From Macrothele yani (taxonomy: Eukaryota; Arthropoda; Arachnida; Araneae; Macrothelidae): DNA of 64,000 nt. The stretch lies in NCBI GenBank assembly GCA_039090855.1, contig CM076999.1, positions 114,885,072-114,949,071 on the forward strand. The letters run 5' to 3'. The stretch's first letter is position 1. Each line of letters opens with the position of its first letter. Positions 32,413 through 44,171 of the stretch are shown here, piece by piece. The notes beneath the pieces were generated by a model. That model did not search any database, was not told the origin of the DNA, and was given only the letters and a program-made list of their open reading frames with translations. Made by a program: the position numbers and the translations under genes.

Positions 32413-32981
32413 GAGGCGCGGATGTCTTAGGTTTGTGATTCAGACTGCTTATGGAAAGACTAGAGATGAACTCGGACGGGCTCAGAATTCATTAACTGCC
32501 GAAAAACCCGGGCCCGGGCTCGGAATTACACGTCTTGAATTTCATTACTGTAAGTAATTCAACACGTGTAATTCCGAGCCCGGTTGAATTTCATTGTGGA
32601 TTTGTTACCATGGTGGAAGGATTTTCAATTTCCTGCCATTGCAAGACAAATTTTGCTTAGCAAGACTTGCATTATGCATTGTCCAAAGCTATGGCCCAAG
32701 CAATGATTAGTTTAAGGAGGTCTGGTATCGAAAAACTGGGGAAAAAATCACATTCCCATTTTTTGTATTTTATTAAAAATCAAGAATCTTATCTTTAAAA
32801 TGATGTATTAATTTCCAAAATTGTGCAGTTAGAAGTATTGTTATTTATTTTTTTAAATATCCTCACTCCCGCGATTTTTGGGGTGACGTTGGTTTGTAGT
32901 GGAGCAGGTCGAGTTTTAGAGAAAAGAAGATCAAGTTGAAGCGCTGAGGCATTAGATGCAATTCTCTCTTTCTCTCTTTTT
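32413..32981. other. intergenic, with one strong hairpin
   Basis: No gene is seen. A 70-nt palindrome lies at 32514-32583 and is listed separately. The rest is AT-rich without recognisable repeats. Confidence 0.4.
32514..32583. repeat. perfect-arm hairpin, 70 nt
   Basis: CCGGGCTCGGAATTACACG pairs with its inverse ending at 32583, and an inner TTGAATT/AATTCAA pair extends the stem. A related GGGCTC-rich sequence occurs near 40490-40550. It may be a small foldback element; no terminator role is expected in this context. Confidence 0.8.
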
Positions 32982-34755
32982 AGCACGTTTTTTGTAAAAA
33001 AAGATCGTGCTTACGTTATCGGTTTGTCCATCCGTCCGTCTGTACCCACCATATCTCAGCAACTATCCGTCCGATTTGAAAAATTCTTTTTGTATTGAGA
33101 AGCTTGAAATATGAGAATGATGATCCTTTATTTCATTTTTTTACGATGTACAATTTCGCCGCTAGAGGGCGTAAATGCAGATGACGTCGAATTCAAAAAT
33201 ACGTTTCATTCCACATATTTGCATCGAAACATCCCATTGAAAAAATTATTTTATCTTTCGATTCCATTTATGTCGAAGAGTATTTTAGATATAGTCACTT
33301 TTTCAAAGTACTCATACATTTTCCGCTAGGGGGCGTAAAAGTAAATTACACTTTTCCCGATAACTCTTCTTCTAAAGCTCCGATTTGAAAAAAAAAAAAT
33401 TCTTCAGCGGATACACATCTTGATGGAAAATCTTTTGCATATAATTTCTGATTTTTGGTAAAGAATACTTCAGCCACCATGGGGCGTAAGTGTTAATTTT
33501 TGCTTCTCATGCGTTTGATAATTTTTGCTTCTCATGCAAAATCTGATCTTCTAAAACATCGATTGAAATAAATATTTCGTGGACTGATGCCACTCACATC
33601 GATAAACCTATTCGGAATATTTTCGTCTTAAAATATTCCACAGTTTCTCCGCCAGAGGCGTAGACGTATACTTTATTTTCGTCAATATCTCTACTTCTAG
33701 GAGTCCGATTTGAAAAATTCCTTCTTTGTTGGATAGTGTTTTCAGTGTGACACGTTTTTCATATAATTTCAAAATTTTTAAGTAATTCATAGACTTTGCG
33801 CTAGCGGCGTAGAGGTAAATTGCTTTCCCCTATGTCTCTGCTTCTAAATCTCAGATTTGAAAAATGCTTTCTGCACCGGATACAGCTCCTAATGGGAAAT
33901 CCTTTGCACATAATTTCTAATTTTTGTAAAAAATGGTTTGGCCACCAGGTGGCGTAAGTCTTAATTTCCGCTTCTGATGTGTTTGCAGTAAAATATGAGC
34001 TTCTAAATTCTCGATTGAAAAAAAGTCGTTTGTTGACCGACAAACCTTTTAGGAACATTTTCTTCTTGAAATAATGCATGGTTTCTACGCTAGGGGGCGT
34101 AGATGTATATCTTATTTTTGTCAATAGCTGTACTTCTGAGAGTCCGATTTGAAAAATTCCTTCTTTGTTGGATAGTGTTTCAGATGCGAAATGTGTTTTC
34201 TATAAATTCAAAATTTTCAAGTAAATAACAGACTTTCCGCTTGGTGCACAAATGTAAATTGCGTTTTCTGCGTTATTTCTGCTCCTAAAAGTCCGATTTG
34301 AAAAATTCTTCCTGTATCGCATACAAGACTTGATGGAAAATATTTTTCACATAATTTCTAATGTTTGGTAAAGAATGGTTTGGCCACCAGGGGACATACG
34401 TGTTAATATTTGCTTCTGATGCATTTGTAGCAAAATCTGGGATCCTGAAAACTCGACAATTTTTTTTTTTTCTTGGACCGATACGGCTCATATAAATAAA
34501 CCTTTTGAGAATACTTTCTTCCTAAAATAATGCATGTTTTCGCACCAGAGACGTAAAGTCGCATCTTATTTTTGTCGAAATCTCGTTTCTAAGAGCCCAG
34601 AGAATATTTTACCGATTATAGAATTCCGATTGTGATATTTTTCTGACTGGTTGCATTGACCGTCAATAACTTTGATAAACTTTTTTCGCGTCAGAAAGGA
34701 TTCAAAAGATTTGCTCACTAAAACTGAAAATTCGGTGTAAACTTTCTTCTTTTTT
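32982..34755 (+). mobile_element. GTCY/hairpin repetitive element R3
   Basis: The left hairpin at 32982-33011 (stems AGCACG/CGTGCT around a T6/A7 inner pairing) is followed by TTACGTTATCGGTTTGTC and GTCCATCCGTCCGTCTGT. Eight or more subrepeats of about 145-150 bp carry GGGGGCGTAA-type cores and CCGATTTGAAAAATTC. The far end is homologous to that of R2. No coding capacity is seen. Confidence 0.65.
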
Positions 34756-34779
34756 GTTGTTGTATTGTTCATTTATTAC

Positions 34780-34992
34780 GCCGCCTCTGTTGCGCAGGCT
34801 TATGACCATTCGTCCGAGAAAGTGTAAGATTTCGAATCCCGGTGAAACATGGATGTTGTGATTGTCTTACGTCATTGGCTTTCTCTCTTGCCTAAAACCA
34901 GTGGCAATAAATTAGTGACGGCGACTGGTTATAGCCCAGTGAGTTACTCACGAAGGTCGTATATCCTTCAACCAAATAAAAAAAAAAAAAAA
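34780..34992 (+). mobile_element. SINE type A, diverged copy
   Basis: It shares CATTCGTCCG, TTTCGAATCCCGGTG, CATGGATGTTGTG and TTATAGCCCAGTGAGTT with the two better copies at 35454 and 50269, and ends in a poly-A at 34992. The 5' tRNA-like head is degraded. Confidence 0.75.
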
Positions 34993-35443
34993 TCGTGAAA
35001 ACTACTTTCCCATTTGGGCATCGCAAACAAAAATAGTACCTGTTATTAAAAAAATACTTTACAAATCTGATTTTTCCGTCGTCATTATTGACGGGCTTTC
35101 AACTAATATTGTAAATATTTGTAAAATATGTTATCAATTGCAAATGTTATTTTATTCACTGTAATTTTGATTATGTTGGCAGCTTAGGTTTTTGTTTTTG
35201 TAGTGATGTCATACATTATTTGTTATTGTTTATGATGTCATACGTTTATTTGCTATTTTTTTTTACCCAACAGCCTCACAAGATGTCACACATCGAAAGT
35301 CAGGAAATTCCATGGAAGCAGATTTTATTTTCTTCCTCTGCTTATCGTAAGTAAACAGTTTAATATTCATACGCGTTATGATACATGTACACTGATACGC
35401 CACTTTTACCTGCCGCCCCTCTCCACTTCACATAAATGGCTAA
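34993..35443. other. no gene seen
   Basis: AT-rich spacer between two copies of SINE type A. No feature is recognised. Confidence 0.4.
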
Positions 35444-35453
35444 CTCCATATAA

Positions 35454-35673
35454 AGACCAGGTGGCGCAGTGGTCTAAGCGAGGGCCTCTGAACATTCGTC
35501 CGTAAGGGGTGCGGGTTCGAATCCCGTGAGGCATGGATGTTGTGTTTGTCTTACGGCACTGGCTCTCTACCTTCCCTGGAACCAGTGACCCTAAATTAGG
35601 GACGGGCGACTGCTTATAACCCATTAAGTTGCTCACGGTGGCAGTTAAACCTCCAATAAAAAAAAAAAACAAT
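35454..35673 (+). mobile_element. SINE type A with 10-bp target duplication
   Basis: The head has A box TGGCGCAGTGGTCTAAGCG and B box GGGTTCGAATCCC. The body contains GGATGTTGTGTTTGTCTTAC and ends in poly-A. CTCCATATAA at 35444-35453 and 35674-35683 is an exact target duplication. Confidence 0.9.
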
Positions 35674-35683
35674 CTCCATATAA

Positions 35684-35990
35684 GACAGTACGTGAACGTG
35701 TTGTGAGACATAAAGGAGACAGGCCATCTCGTCGTGCGTCAGCCAGCATTAGATTAAGTGCCGGAATTGGAAAATGTTTAGTTTGACCACGCCATAGTAG
35801 TTGGAGTCACTGGTGACAGATTTAGGACACCTTAAATGGCCGTCTTTCTGGGAATATCAGGCACAACCTTATCAAAGGTCTACCGTGAATAGTGCGACCA
35901 GAAAATAACTTTCTGAAGACGGCTATTCTATTGAAGAAAAGAGCTGGCAGAACGGAAGACAGGCGACGAGGTCGTCCGTTGTTGTTGCCC
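35684..35990 (+). pseudogene. decayed Tc1-like transposase N-terminus
   Basis: A short frame with LGISGTTLSKVYRE (near 35845-35890) resembles the helix-turn-helix of Tc1-type transposases. It is followed by an in-frame stop and then CDQKIT. Upstream, AIVVGVTGDRF is similarly Tc1-like. No catalytic part is seen because the 107-bp satellite starts directly after. Confidence 0.45.
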
Positions 35991-35992
35991 GG

Positions 35993-37245
35993 TAGTGACC
36001 TCAACCGATACCTTAATATTTAATTTCTCTGGTAATCAGAGGGGGTAAAGAAGCTTCGAGGCATGCCCGGTCGTGACCTCAACCGATACCTAATATGTCC
36101 GGAGAAGACCCAGATACTTTAATATTGAATTTCTCTGGTGATCAAAGGAGGTAAAGAAGCTTGGAGGCGACCTGTCGTGACCTCAACAAATAGATACCTA
36201 ATAGGTACGGAGAAGACCCCGATACTTTAATATTGAACTCTGGTCGATCACAGGAGCTGATGAATCTTGGAGGCATGCGCAGTCGTGACCTCAACCGATA
36301 CCTAATACGTCCGGAGAAGACCCCTATAATTTAATATTGAATTTCTCTGGTGGATCAGAGGAGGTAAAGAAGTTTGGAAGCATGCATGGTCATGACCTCA
36401 ACCGATATCTAATACGTCCGGGAAGATCCCGATACTTTAATAGTAAATTTCTCTGGTGGATCAGAAGAGCTGAAGAAGCTCGGAAGTATGCCCAGTCTTG
36501 ACCTCAACCGATACCTAATACGTCCGGAGAAGACCCAGATACTTTAATATTGAACTCAGGTCGATCAGAGGAGCTGAAGAAGCTTGGAGGCATGCACAGT
36601 CGTGACCTCAACCGATACCTAATACGTCCAGAGAAGACCCCTATACTTTAATATTGAATTTCTCTGGTGGATCAGAGGAGGTAAAGAAGTTTGGAAGCAT
36701 GCATGGTCATGACCTCAACCGATATCTAATACGTCCGGGAAGATCCCGATACTTTAATAGTAAATTTCTCTGGTGGATCAGAAGAGCTGAAGAAGCTCGG
36801 AAGTATGCCCAGTCTTGACCTCAACCAATACCTAATACGTCCGGAGAAGACCCAGATACTTTAATATTGAACTCAGGTCGATCAGAGGAGCTGAAGAAGC
36901 TTGGAGGCATGCACAGTCGTGACCTCAACCGATACCTAATACGTCCGGAGAAGACCCAGATACTTTAATATTGAACTCAGTTCGATCAGAGGAGCTGAAG
37001 AAGCTTGGAGGCATGCACAGTCGTGACCTCAACCGATACCTAATACGTCCGGAGAAGACCCCTATAATTTAATATTGAATTTCTCTGGTGGATCAGCGAA
37101 GGTAAAGAAGTTTGGAAGCATGCATGATCATGACTTTAACCGATACCTAATACGTCCGGAGAAGACCCCGATACTTTAATAGTAAACTTCTCTGGTGGAT
37201 CAGCGGAGCTGAAGAAGCTTAGAGGCATGATCTTCAGCTGTTCTT
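35993..37245 (+). repeat. 107-bp satellite, about 12 units
   Basis: GTGACCTCAACCGATACC or a variant recurs near 35996, 36070, 36178, 36286, 36390, 36499, 36601, 36709, 36816, 36920, 37024 and 37131. Units share CTAATACGTCCGGAGAAGA and GATCAGAGGAGCTGAAGAAG-like parts. A three-unit block from about 36370 recurs near 36690. No protein is supported. Confidence 0.9.
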
Positions 37246-38133
37246 GACCAACCGCAGGATGGTCCAATACCTGATGCATTCAGCGATGACCCTCGACACA
37301 ACAGTTTTGAATTACACGGCGATTTTCTGCTATCCACACTGCACCATAGGTACCACACTGTTCTTGAATATTATTAAAATACCGTATTAGGCAGCTCAAA
37401 CTCCGAAACGCTTCACCAGAACACGAACACCGCGACCTTCCAACTTTTGGAAGTAGTTGCTTAGCAGGAGGAAGGAGTATGCCATTCGAGACTTGACAAA
37501 ATTTAGTAGAAAGCCTACCTCGGAATGTTACTGCTGTATAATATGAGAGGTGGCGTTTGTAAATAATAAACGGCAACGTTTATATCAACTTCCCGAAAAT
37601 GTCTTATAACTTGTGGCAGCATTGTGTTAAGAAAAAACAAAGACATATATCTATGAACCAGTTTGACTGTTCTAAGATCATTAGGTTCCCCCCGATTACA
37701 AAATGTTTAACTTGATTTCAACTTAAACTTGCAACTCGGTACTTAACTTTATTTAGATAACCCCGATTAAAAGTCGTTCGTTGTTTGTTCGTAACGGCTG
37801 CAACCTAAATTAAACATGGATAATTCTTTAATCGTGCACTTCCAAATAAACAGCGAGGATAAGTCATGGGACAACTTACAAGTCTGAAGTCCACTTCATT
37901 TATCCCCCAGTACGTCAATACATCTTCGGTAACCTCGTCGGTCGTAATAACAAGATGAAAAGACTTCTCACCACGGGAGTGGGTGAGTTGCACCGGAAAG
38001 ATAGCAAAACGGGCGATTTGCACCGGTGCAATTCCCACATCGGTAGAAAGGGACAGTTCAGAGTCTTAGAACCTTGCTTCATCCCTCTACCTCTTCTTCC
38101 GCGGCGCGAGTTGCATCGGTTGCATCATGACTT
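37246..38133. other. no gene seen, with GTTGCACCGG motifs
   Basis: No coding sequence is supported. At 37979-38037, GTGGGTGAGTTGCACCGG is followed by an inverse-like TTTGCACCGGTGCAATTCCC. The same GTTGCACCGG word is the core of the 34-bp array at 63571-64000. It lies just beyond the 3' end of the MULE coding remnant and could be part of that element's terminus. Confidence 0.4.
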
Positions 38134-38826
38134 TTACGTATTTGTCTTATTTCTTCTTATCTCTCTTAGAACCATAATAAGAAATAGCCTTCTATCCTGT
38201 GAGATATCCGACATCAAACCGTCTACGAAACAGTGCACAACTTCCTCGAGATTTAAATAAAGTAATCCAAATGACCAACGCAGCCACTTTTCTATGTCAG
38301 AATTTTTATTTTTATATTCCTTAGTCAAACCAAGTTCCTGGATTTTTCTCCACCACGATTGAGATGCATGGAAACGACATCTTATGATGTTGCTTGTAGG
38401 CCAGATAGTATTTTTAATTGCTGAATGAATCCCCACGTCAAAATCGGCGACAATATTCTTGGGCTCGAACCTGAAACCTAATTCTTCACAACACTTTGAG
38501 AGCATTAAGAACATATCTTCATAAGTGCAAGCACTTTTGTTAGGCAGAAGAAAGTGAACAAGTGGTACATAATGGCCATTTTTGTTTGTATGCACAGTAA
38601 ACATTTGATGGAAAATTTTCGGACAATGTTTGAAAGTTCCATCGATGAATATTATATCACTTTCACACAAAACTTTTAGATTCCAAGTGGTTGAAAAGCA
38701 ACCAATACCTCTTTCTTTACTGTTGATTTGTAACATTTCTTCACCCTGATGTGTTTTAATATCCAATGAAGCTAGAGCAACGTGCACTTCTTTTTTTGCT
38801 CTTAGGTAGAGGTGGTTACACTGCAC
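38134..38826 (-). pseudogene. FLYWCH-MULE transposase, catalytic part
   Basis: The 230-codon frame holds the MULE transposase core: FIDGTFKHCPKIFHQMF with the first catalytic Asp, then PLVHFLLPNKSACTYEDMF, then DFDVGIHSAIK with the second Asp, then CRFHASQSWWRKIQ with the conserved C-x2-H-type motif. Upstream sequence is displaced by Tc1-I (38853-40027). The same gene continues on the minus strand at 40028-40330, so it is a split relic. It lacks an intact C-terminal region. Confidence 0.85.
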
Positions 38827-38852
38827 GTCGTGCTCTATTCAATTTTTTCTTA

Positions 38853-40027
38853 TACACTATCTACCAAGAAATAATTGGGCACCCCTGCAATCGACGATAT
38901 CTGCGGTCCTGATACACGTCACGGCCGCCGCCGTTAAATATCGTGTGGGAAACAACAACGCAACTAGTCGCATGCAAGATGCCACGCAGTTCGGAGCTCT
39001 CTGATTTCGAGAAAGGTGTAATCGTTGGGTATCACAGCAAGTTGAAGTACCAAAAATCGACGGTGGCCTACGTGATTGGCAAGCGGAAGAGGAGAGGTGA
39101 CTGTCGGAATGTGCCCCTACCCGGCAGACCTACAAAACTGGGAGTTAGAGACCGACGGGTGCTGGCCAGAGAAATTAGGAAGAACCGCACCAAATCGATG
39201 GGCCACATCCGCGAGGAGTTTTAACAGGCATCCGGGAGTGTTCTTTCGATGAATACCATCGAAGCCCATCTGCTCTGTTATCATGGACGTGCTGCCGCCC
39301 ACAAGCCTTTGATCACCAAGTCCAATAGCGCTGCTCGGCTAACGTGGTGCAAAGAACGTCGACAGTGGACCGTTGAACAGTGGAAACAGGTTCTCTGGAG
39401 CGACGAATCAAGGTTCACCCTCTACCGTTCGGATGGCAGGGTCTGTGTTAGGCGTCTGCCTGGAGAACGCCTCCTGCCGGAATGTATTGTGCCAACTGTG
39501 AAGTTCGGCGGCGGTGAATTATGCTATGGGGGTGTTTCTCCTGGTATGGCACGGGACCCTTGGTCGCAATTCCTGGTAGACTCAACGCCGAGACCTACTG
39601 CACCATTTTGGATGACCATGCGTTGTGGCAGTTTTACGGGGTGGACCCATGTTACTTTCAGGATGACAATGCCAGCTGTCATGTTGCGAGGTCCACCATG
39701 GCTTGGTATGGTGACAATGGGGTTAATCAAATGGACTGGCCTGCGCAGAACCCAGACCTTAACCCTATCGAGCACCTCTGGCACGAGTTGGAGCGTCGGC
39801 TTAAGGGGTGCCCCCACCGTCCGAAATCGGTGAACGAACTGACCTGTCTTCTCCAAGCCGAGTGGAAGAAAATACCGCTAGCCGTCGTACAACGCCTGGT
39901 TGAGAGTATGCCCCAAAGGGTCGCAGCTGTAATCGCCGATCGTGGAGGCTCCACCAACTATTGAAGGTGAATAAACTTCGTTTTCTTTTGCTATCACAGG
40001 TGTCCAATTACTTGTTGGTAGATAGTG
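38853..40027 (+). mobile_element. Tc1-like DNA transposon (Tc1-I) inserted in a MULE gene
   Basis: Terminal inverted repeats of about 30 bp start CACTATCTACCAAGAA and, on the other strand, CACTATCTACCAACAA. TA dinucleotides flank both ends, as expected for this superfamily. The 1,175-bp length and single transposase are normal for Tc1. The flanking sequence joins into a continuous MULE coding relic, showing the insertion order. Confidence 0.93.
38943..39964 (+). pseudogene. Tc1 transposase (DD34E), one stop and one frameshift
   Basis: The coding region spans DNA-binding and catalytic parts. The first Asp lies in LWSDESRF, the second in YFQDDNASCH, and the Glu in NPDLNPIEHLW. There are 34 residues between the second Asp and the Glu, so it is DD34E. 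An in-frame TAA sits at 39222-39224, after HIREEF. A one-base shift near 39515-39530 separates the next two parts. Otherwise it is nearly full length, so loss of function is fairly recent. Confidence 0.9.
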
Positions 40028-40330
40028 TATATTCCATCTTTTATGCTGAACTCTTCTGCAGATCCAAAAGGCCAATTTCTTTCTTGATTAATTTTTGTGG
40101 ACATTTGTTCAATTCGTCGATTGTTTTCCTTTTGACACTATTGGAGATGGCTTGTCTTTTCAAATTCTTATCTGGGTCGTGATTGCGATTGAAATCAGAT
40201 TTCAAAATTACTATGGCATTTTCGTCTCTATAGATCTTTGTTAATCTTTGTTAAGTAGTTTCTTCTGATGCATCTCCATTTAAGTCTTTCTTGGGTTTCA
40301 TGCTGTTTGTAGAATTTTTAACTACCGTAG
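40028..40330 (-). pseudogene. FLYWCH-MULE transposase, N-terminal part
   Basis: Minus-strand translation gives WRCIRRNY, then ENAIVILKSDFNRNHDPDKN, then LKRQAISNSVKRK in adjacent frames. This is the FLYWCH zinc-finger tail and linker seen upstream of MULE domains. Stops and a frameshift break it. It continues across the Tc1-I insertion into 38826. Confidence 0.75.
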
Positions 40331-40658
40331 ACTATGAGCCTAGGTCCTTTTTCGCTCAGCATGAATTCTATTATCACTGATGAGTTGAGTTACGCAGCAT
40401 AGGACAACACGTGTACAAATGACAGGGCTTTTGAAAGAGTAAGGCTGCCTAACGTGAACCAGAGCTAAGACGGACTGAAGCAAAGCCCGTGTCCGAATCG
40501 GGCTCCGGCTGTAGAATATTTAGTACGGTTCGGGCTCAGGCCCTTAGAGAGAGGGAGAGCGAGATAATTTTTTTTATATGTACATGTGATTCTATATGAT
40601 TTAACAAATGAAACGCTTTGTAGTTGGTAAAGGGAATTGTTCGGTAACTGGTTCTATA
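40331..40658. other. no gene seen
   Basis: Short spacer with a GGGCTC-rich inverted stretch near 40490-40550 similar to the hairpin at 32514. Nothing else is recognised. Confidence 0.35.
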
Positions 40659-41300
40659 CTCGGGGCAAAGCTATCCTGGCAATGAGGCAAAGGCTGTGGT
40701 TCCTTTTCACTCCCAGTTACCAGTATTACTCCGCACTAATGGTGTGTAATTAATCGTCACTCGGAAATTTTGCGACGGAGCTTCTCCCTGCAGGCCCTCA
40801 GGGCTGTCTGTCGCCGTGCCCTGACCATATCCCCAGTACCCCCCACCCCCAAACTCCCGCGCACCTTGTAGACCGGTAGTAACCGGCAGATGCCATTGGA
40901 AAAACTCGAAAAGACAAAAGAGTGTTTTAAAACAACAATCAAGAAGGAGAAACGCGAAATGCCCTCGGAACACTTATCTCGCCATCACCCTTCCGCTAAA
41001 GACCCCAAACCCCCACAGCAATAAATATCCCCTGTGTTGACTCTGACCCCAAGAAGAATGCTGTCACGGAGGACGATCAGTGACGTCACGAAACGCGAAC
41101 ATTTTTTTTTTTTTAGAAATGCCGCTGAAACTGAGATCTGAATTTTTTAAATGCACATACACACAACGTATTGAACATATGTGTACTTTTTAAGTGCCTG
41201 TTGAAGCTGGAGTACGAGCTTTTAGACTAGAACTATTTTATGCAGTGGAAGTATACACTCTATAGCCTTCCTTCCATTGCCAGGTTAAGTTTGCCCCGAG
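40659..41300. mobile_element. MITE D, complete copy
   Basis: The ends CTCGGGGCAAAGC and, on the other strand, CTCGGGGCAAACT form an inverted repeat that continues imperfectly to CCTGGCAATG. TATA-type flanks surround it. The body matches 54235-54809 in inverted orientation, for example CGGCATTTCT and TGACGTCACTGAT-type sequence. No transposase is present. Confidence 0.85.
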
Positions 41301-41416
41301 TATAGTTGGGGAGCGGGCATTCGAGATGGCTATTTATTCCGGGCTTGGTTAGAAAATGCCACAGGCCGCGGATTAGTGTGTTTCTGCAGAGAAGAAAAAG
41401 TTTTTTCAAGAACTAT

Positions 41417-41577
41417 ACACTGAGAAAAACGTTTTGTTAATTCAACGAAAAACTCTGTCGATATACAGTCAACAACATTTTTTTGTTGAATTTGCAAAAT
41501 TATTTTGTTGAAAATTATTGTTGATTTAACAGAATTTATTGTTTTCACGACAAAACGTTTTTGCTCATTTAACAAAA
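41417..41577. mobile_element. short MITE (E), about 160 bp
   Basis: CACTGAGAAAAACGTTTTGT at the left matches the inverse of CAAAACGTTTTTGCTCA at the right with one extra base. The interior is made of TTGTTGA/TCAACAA words. Preceding TA may be one side of a target duplication. Confidence 0.75.
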
Positions 41578-41801
41578 GGACCGTAGGACCGCGAGAGCGG
41601 CACGCACAGATGCAACGACGTCCTTCTCCTATATTCTGAGACATGTGGCGGCTGTACAATGGACTCCTGTGTCGGGTCAGAATCATTGCCAGACGCCTGG
41701 AGGAGGCGAATCTGCACTCTCGACGGCCTTTAGGGTTTCTGCCATTAACACCTGACCATTGGCGGCGTCGATTGCAGTGGTGTCAGCGGCGAGCAACATG
41801 G

Positions 41802-44152
41802 TTTCAAAATCGCTTTATTCTAATTTATCATAAGAAAACATAAGAGGGAGACGTACAGTATTGGGCATCTCACTGGGAAATAATACAAAACTGTTAAAAA
41901 CATGATGGTATATACACTGCAATGACAATGGGGATGAATAACAAATGTTGCAAGCAAAGCTTATTGAATAAAAAATTGCAGAAGTGACAAAGAGAAACAC
42001 ATCGTGTCACATGACATTGGCTGGGCATGATTTACAGGATAACACAGGCGAAACAATAGTACACAATTAGAAAAAGAACAGCACAAACACCGCCGTGAAG
42101 GTAAAACATTACATACATGAGATAAAAACACAGCGTGCACAATTGTGCAAGTTATTTAACGAGGGCACCAAAGCAACATAATACAGGCGGGGTGAAAGTA
42201 AGTAATGTACACGAGTAAGCATGAAAAAACACTGAGATGGCATTAGCATTCACAATTCAACGGTAGTGTGGATTGCACGAGTCGTAGAGTGGAGGAGGGC
42301 CACCAGGGTGCCACGGAACTCAGCAAAGGAGGTGTAGAATGTCCTAGGGTTCTGATAGGTGTAGCAGTCCAGAATCAATCGCAAACCATGGAGCGGCCGG
42401 CGCCCAGGTAGCATAGAAGGTGGCTTCTCGACGACTGGAAGAAGCCGACTGGTACTCCAGGCGGAGTCGAGAAAGCAATCGATCTTGAAAATGGCACAAA
42501 AGTGCTGCGCTGGCCTGGTGTAAAGAGACCGGCGAGGAAATGCTGCGGAGTTGTTGAAGGTATACGTAAATAACGTGTTTAACCAGCACGAAAAGATAGG
42601 CACATACTGAAGGAAGAGTTGTAGGTGGATGAGCCCGCAGAAGAAGATGTCTGTAGGCAGTGAACGGAAGATCTTGAGAACAAGAGCGACTGGCAATCCG
42701 GAAAGCCTGGTGGAGGAGAGGCATCAGGATGGGACAGTAAAGGTAGACGTGAGAAACGTCTGCCTCCTGTGCGCAGAAGGAGCAGAGGGGGAGGAGAGAA
42801 GAGACATGCGAAAGAGAAAATACGGAACAGGGAGGCGATTATGCAAAAGAGCCAGTGGGTATTAATTTCAAGAGGGGCAGATAAGGGTGAGCGGGCAGCT
42901 GCCCAGACAAGAGGAAGAGAAGCAGGGGGAACCTCCAGAATAGAAAGCGGTGAAGGGGTGGCAAGGTGCACTAGAAAACGATAAAGAGATTTAGAGGAGA
43001 GAGAGGAGAGAGGAAGAACCGAGTTTGTGAGTCGGAGGAAAAACGGCAGCGGAAGAGGGGCAGAAAAGACAGAGACGAGACCGGTTGGGGAGACAAGATC
43101 AGGGAAAAGCGAAAGAAGTGCAGTTAGCAGAGAGTCATAGACCAAATGGGCGGATGGGGACGAGAGAATAGCAGGGGGAGGCCAGAGAGAGGGCGCCAGG
43201 ATAGATCCGAGTTAGTGAGGTCTTGTACAGTTACTACACCTGCTCGGAGCCAAGAGGGGAATGAAAAACAGGGGAGATGGGGGGATGAACAAGGGAGTTG
43301 AAGAAGAGGGGTTCAGAAAGAAGCTCTAGAGTTGAAGAGGGAGGGGAGCGAATGAGGGGGAGAGAGCGAAGGTGAATGAGGGCTTCAGAATATGCAGGTG
43401 GGAGTTTGGAGGGGGGAAAGGACAGCAATCCATGAGAACTAAAGAAAGAAAAGGAAAAATGTGGGTTACGCAAGGAGGCAAGAACGTCACGTACCTGAAC
43501 TGCGGAAGCCACTGGAGCCGTGAAAAGGTGAATGAAGTTGATCACTCGGCTTGCTTTGTAGCACAGCGGGACATCAGGTAGGCCAGCACCACCATAGGAG
43601 GGAGGAGCACAGAGCTTGTGGACGTTAATCCAGTGATGACCCGCCCACATTACTCGAGTAAGGCAGCGTGTAACCTCCTGGAGACAGAAAAGCGGGGTCG
43701 TAGATGCAATCCAAGAATGCTTGCAGATGGACAGAAGGTATGTCCTGGTGAGATTTGCACGCTGGTAGTAGGACGTACAGAACTGCGCACGACACCAGAA
43801 TGCAGCTGTGCGGAGGAGGCGAGGATGGAGTTCCGAGCGAGTTGCACTGGATGTAGCTTGTGGTGCGCCTAAGTGCACACCCAGGAAGCGTTGGGTAGTG
43901 GATGACCATGTGGCCCCCCATGGAGCATCCAAGCGATTGGACCACGACCCGCACCACAATCCAGTGCTCTTAGACGTATTCAGTTCAGCTGCAGAACATG
44001 AAGCATATGCGGAGAACAAACGACGAAGCAGTTGGAACTGTGAGTCGCTACGAATGCAGACGGTGATGTCATCTGCATAAGCAGAGTAAATGACTGAGTG
44101 ATGCCGTGAGCTGGCAACTGGTGGTGGAAGTTGTGCTAGAAGAGATGTTTGC
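41802..44152 (-). mobile_element. 5'-truncated LINE, L1/Tx1-like
   Basis: Minus-strand frames at 43234-44152, 42579-43145 and 42250-42724 cover the end of reverse transcriptase (YADDITVCIRSDSQF with the catalytic ADD), a thumb and connection region with GLWCGSW, and a C-terminal CSFCAQEADVSHVYLYC zinc-knuckle-like motif. They are separated by stops and shifts. The endonuclease and the start of RT are absent, as in typical 5' truncation. Flanking ACATGG (41796-41801 and 44153-44158) is the target duplication within Tc1-II. Clade assignment is tentative. Confidence 0.8.
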
Positions 44153-44171
44153 ACATGGAATGCTACGGACT

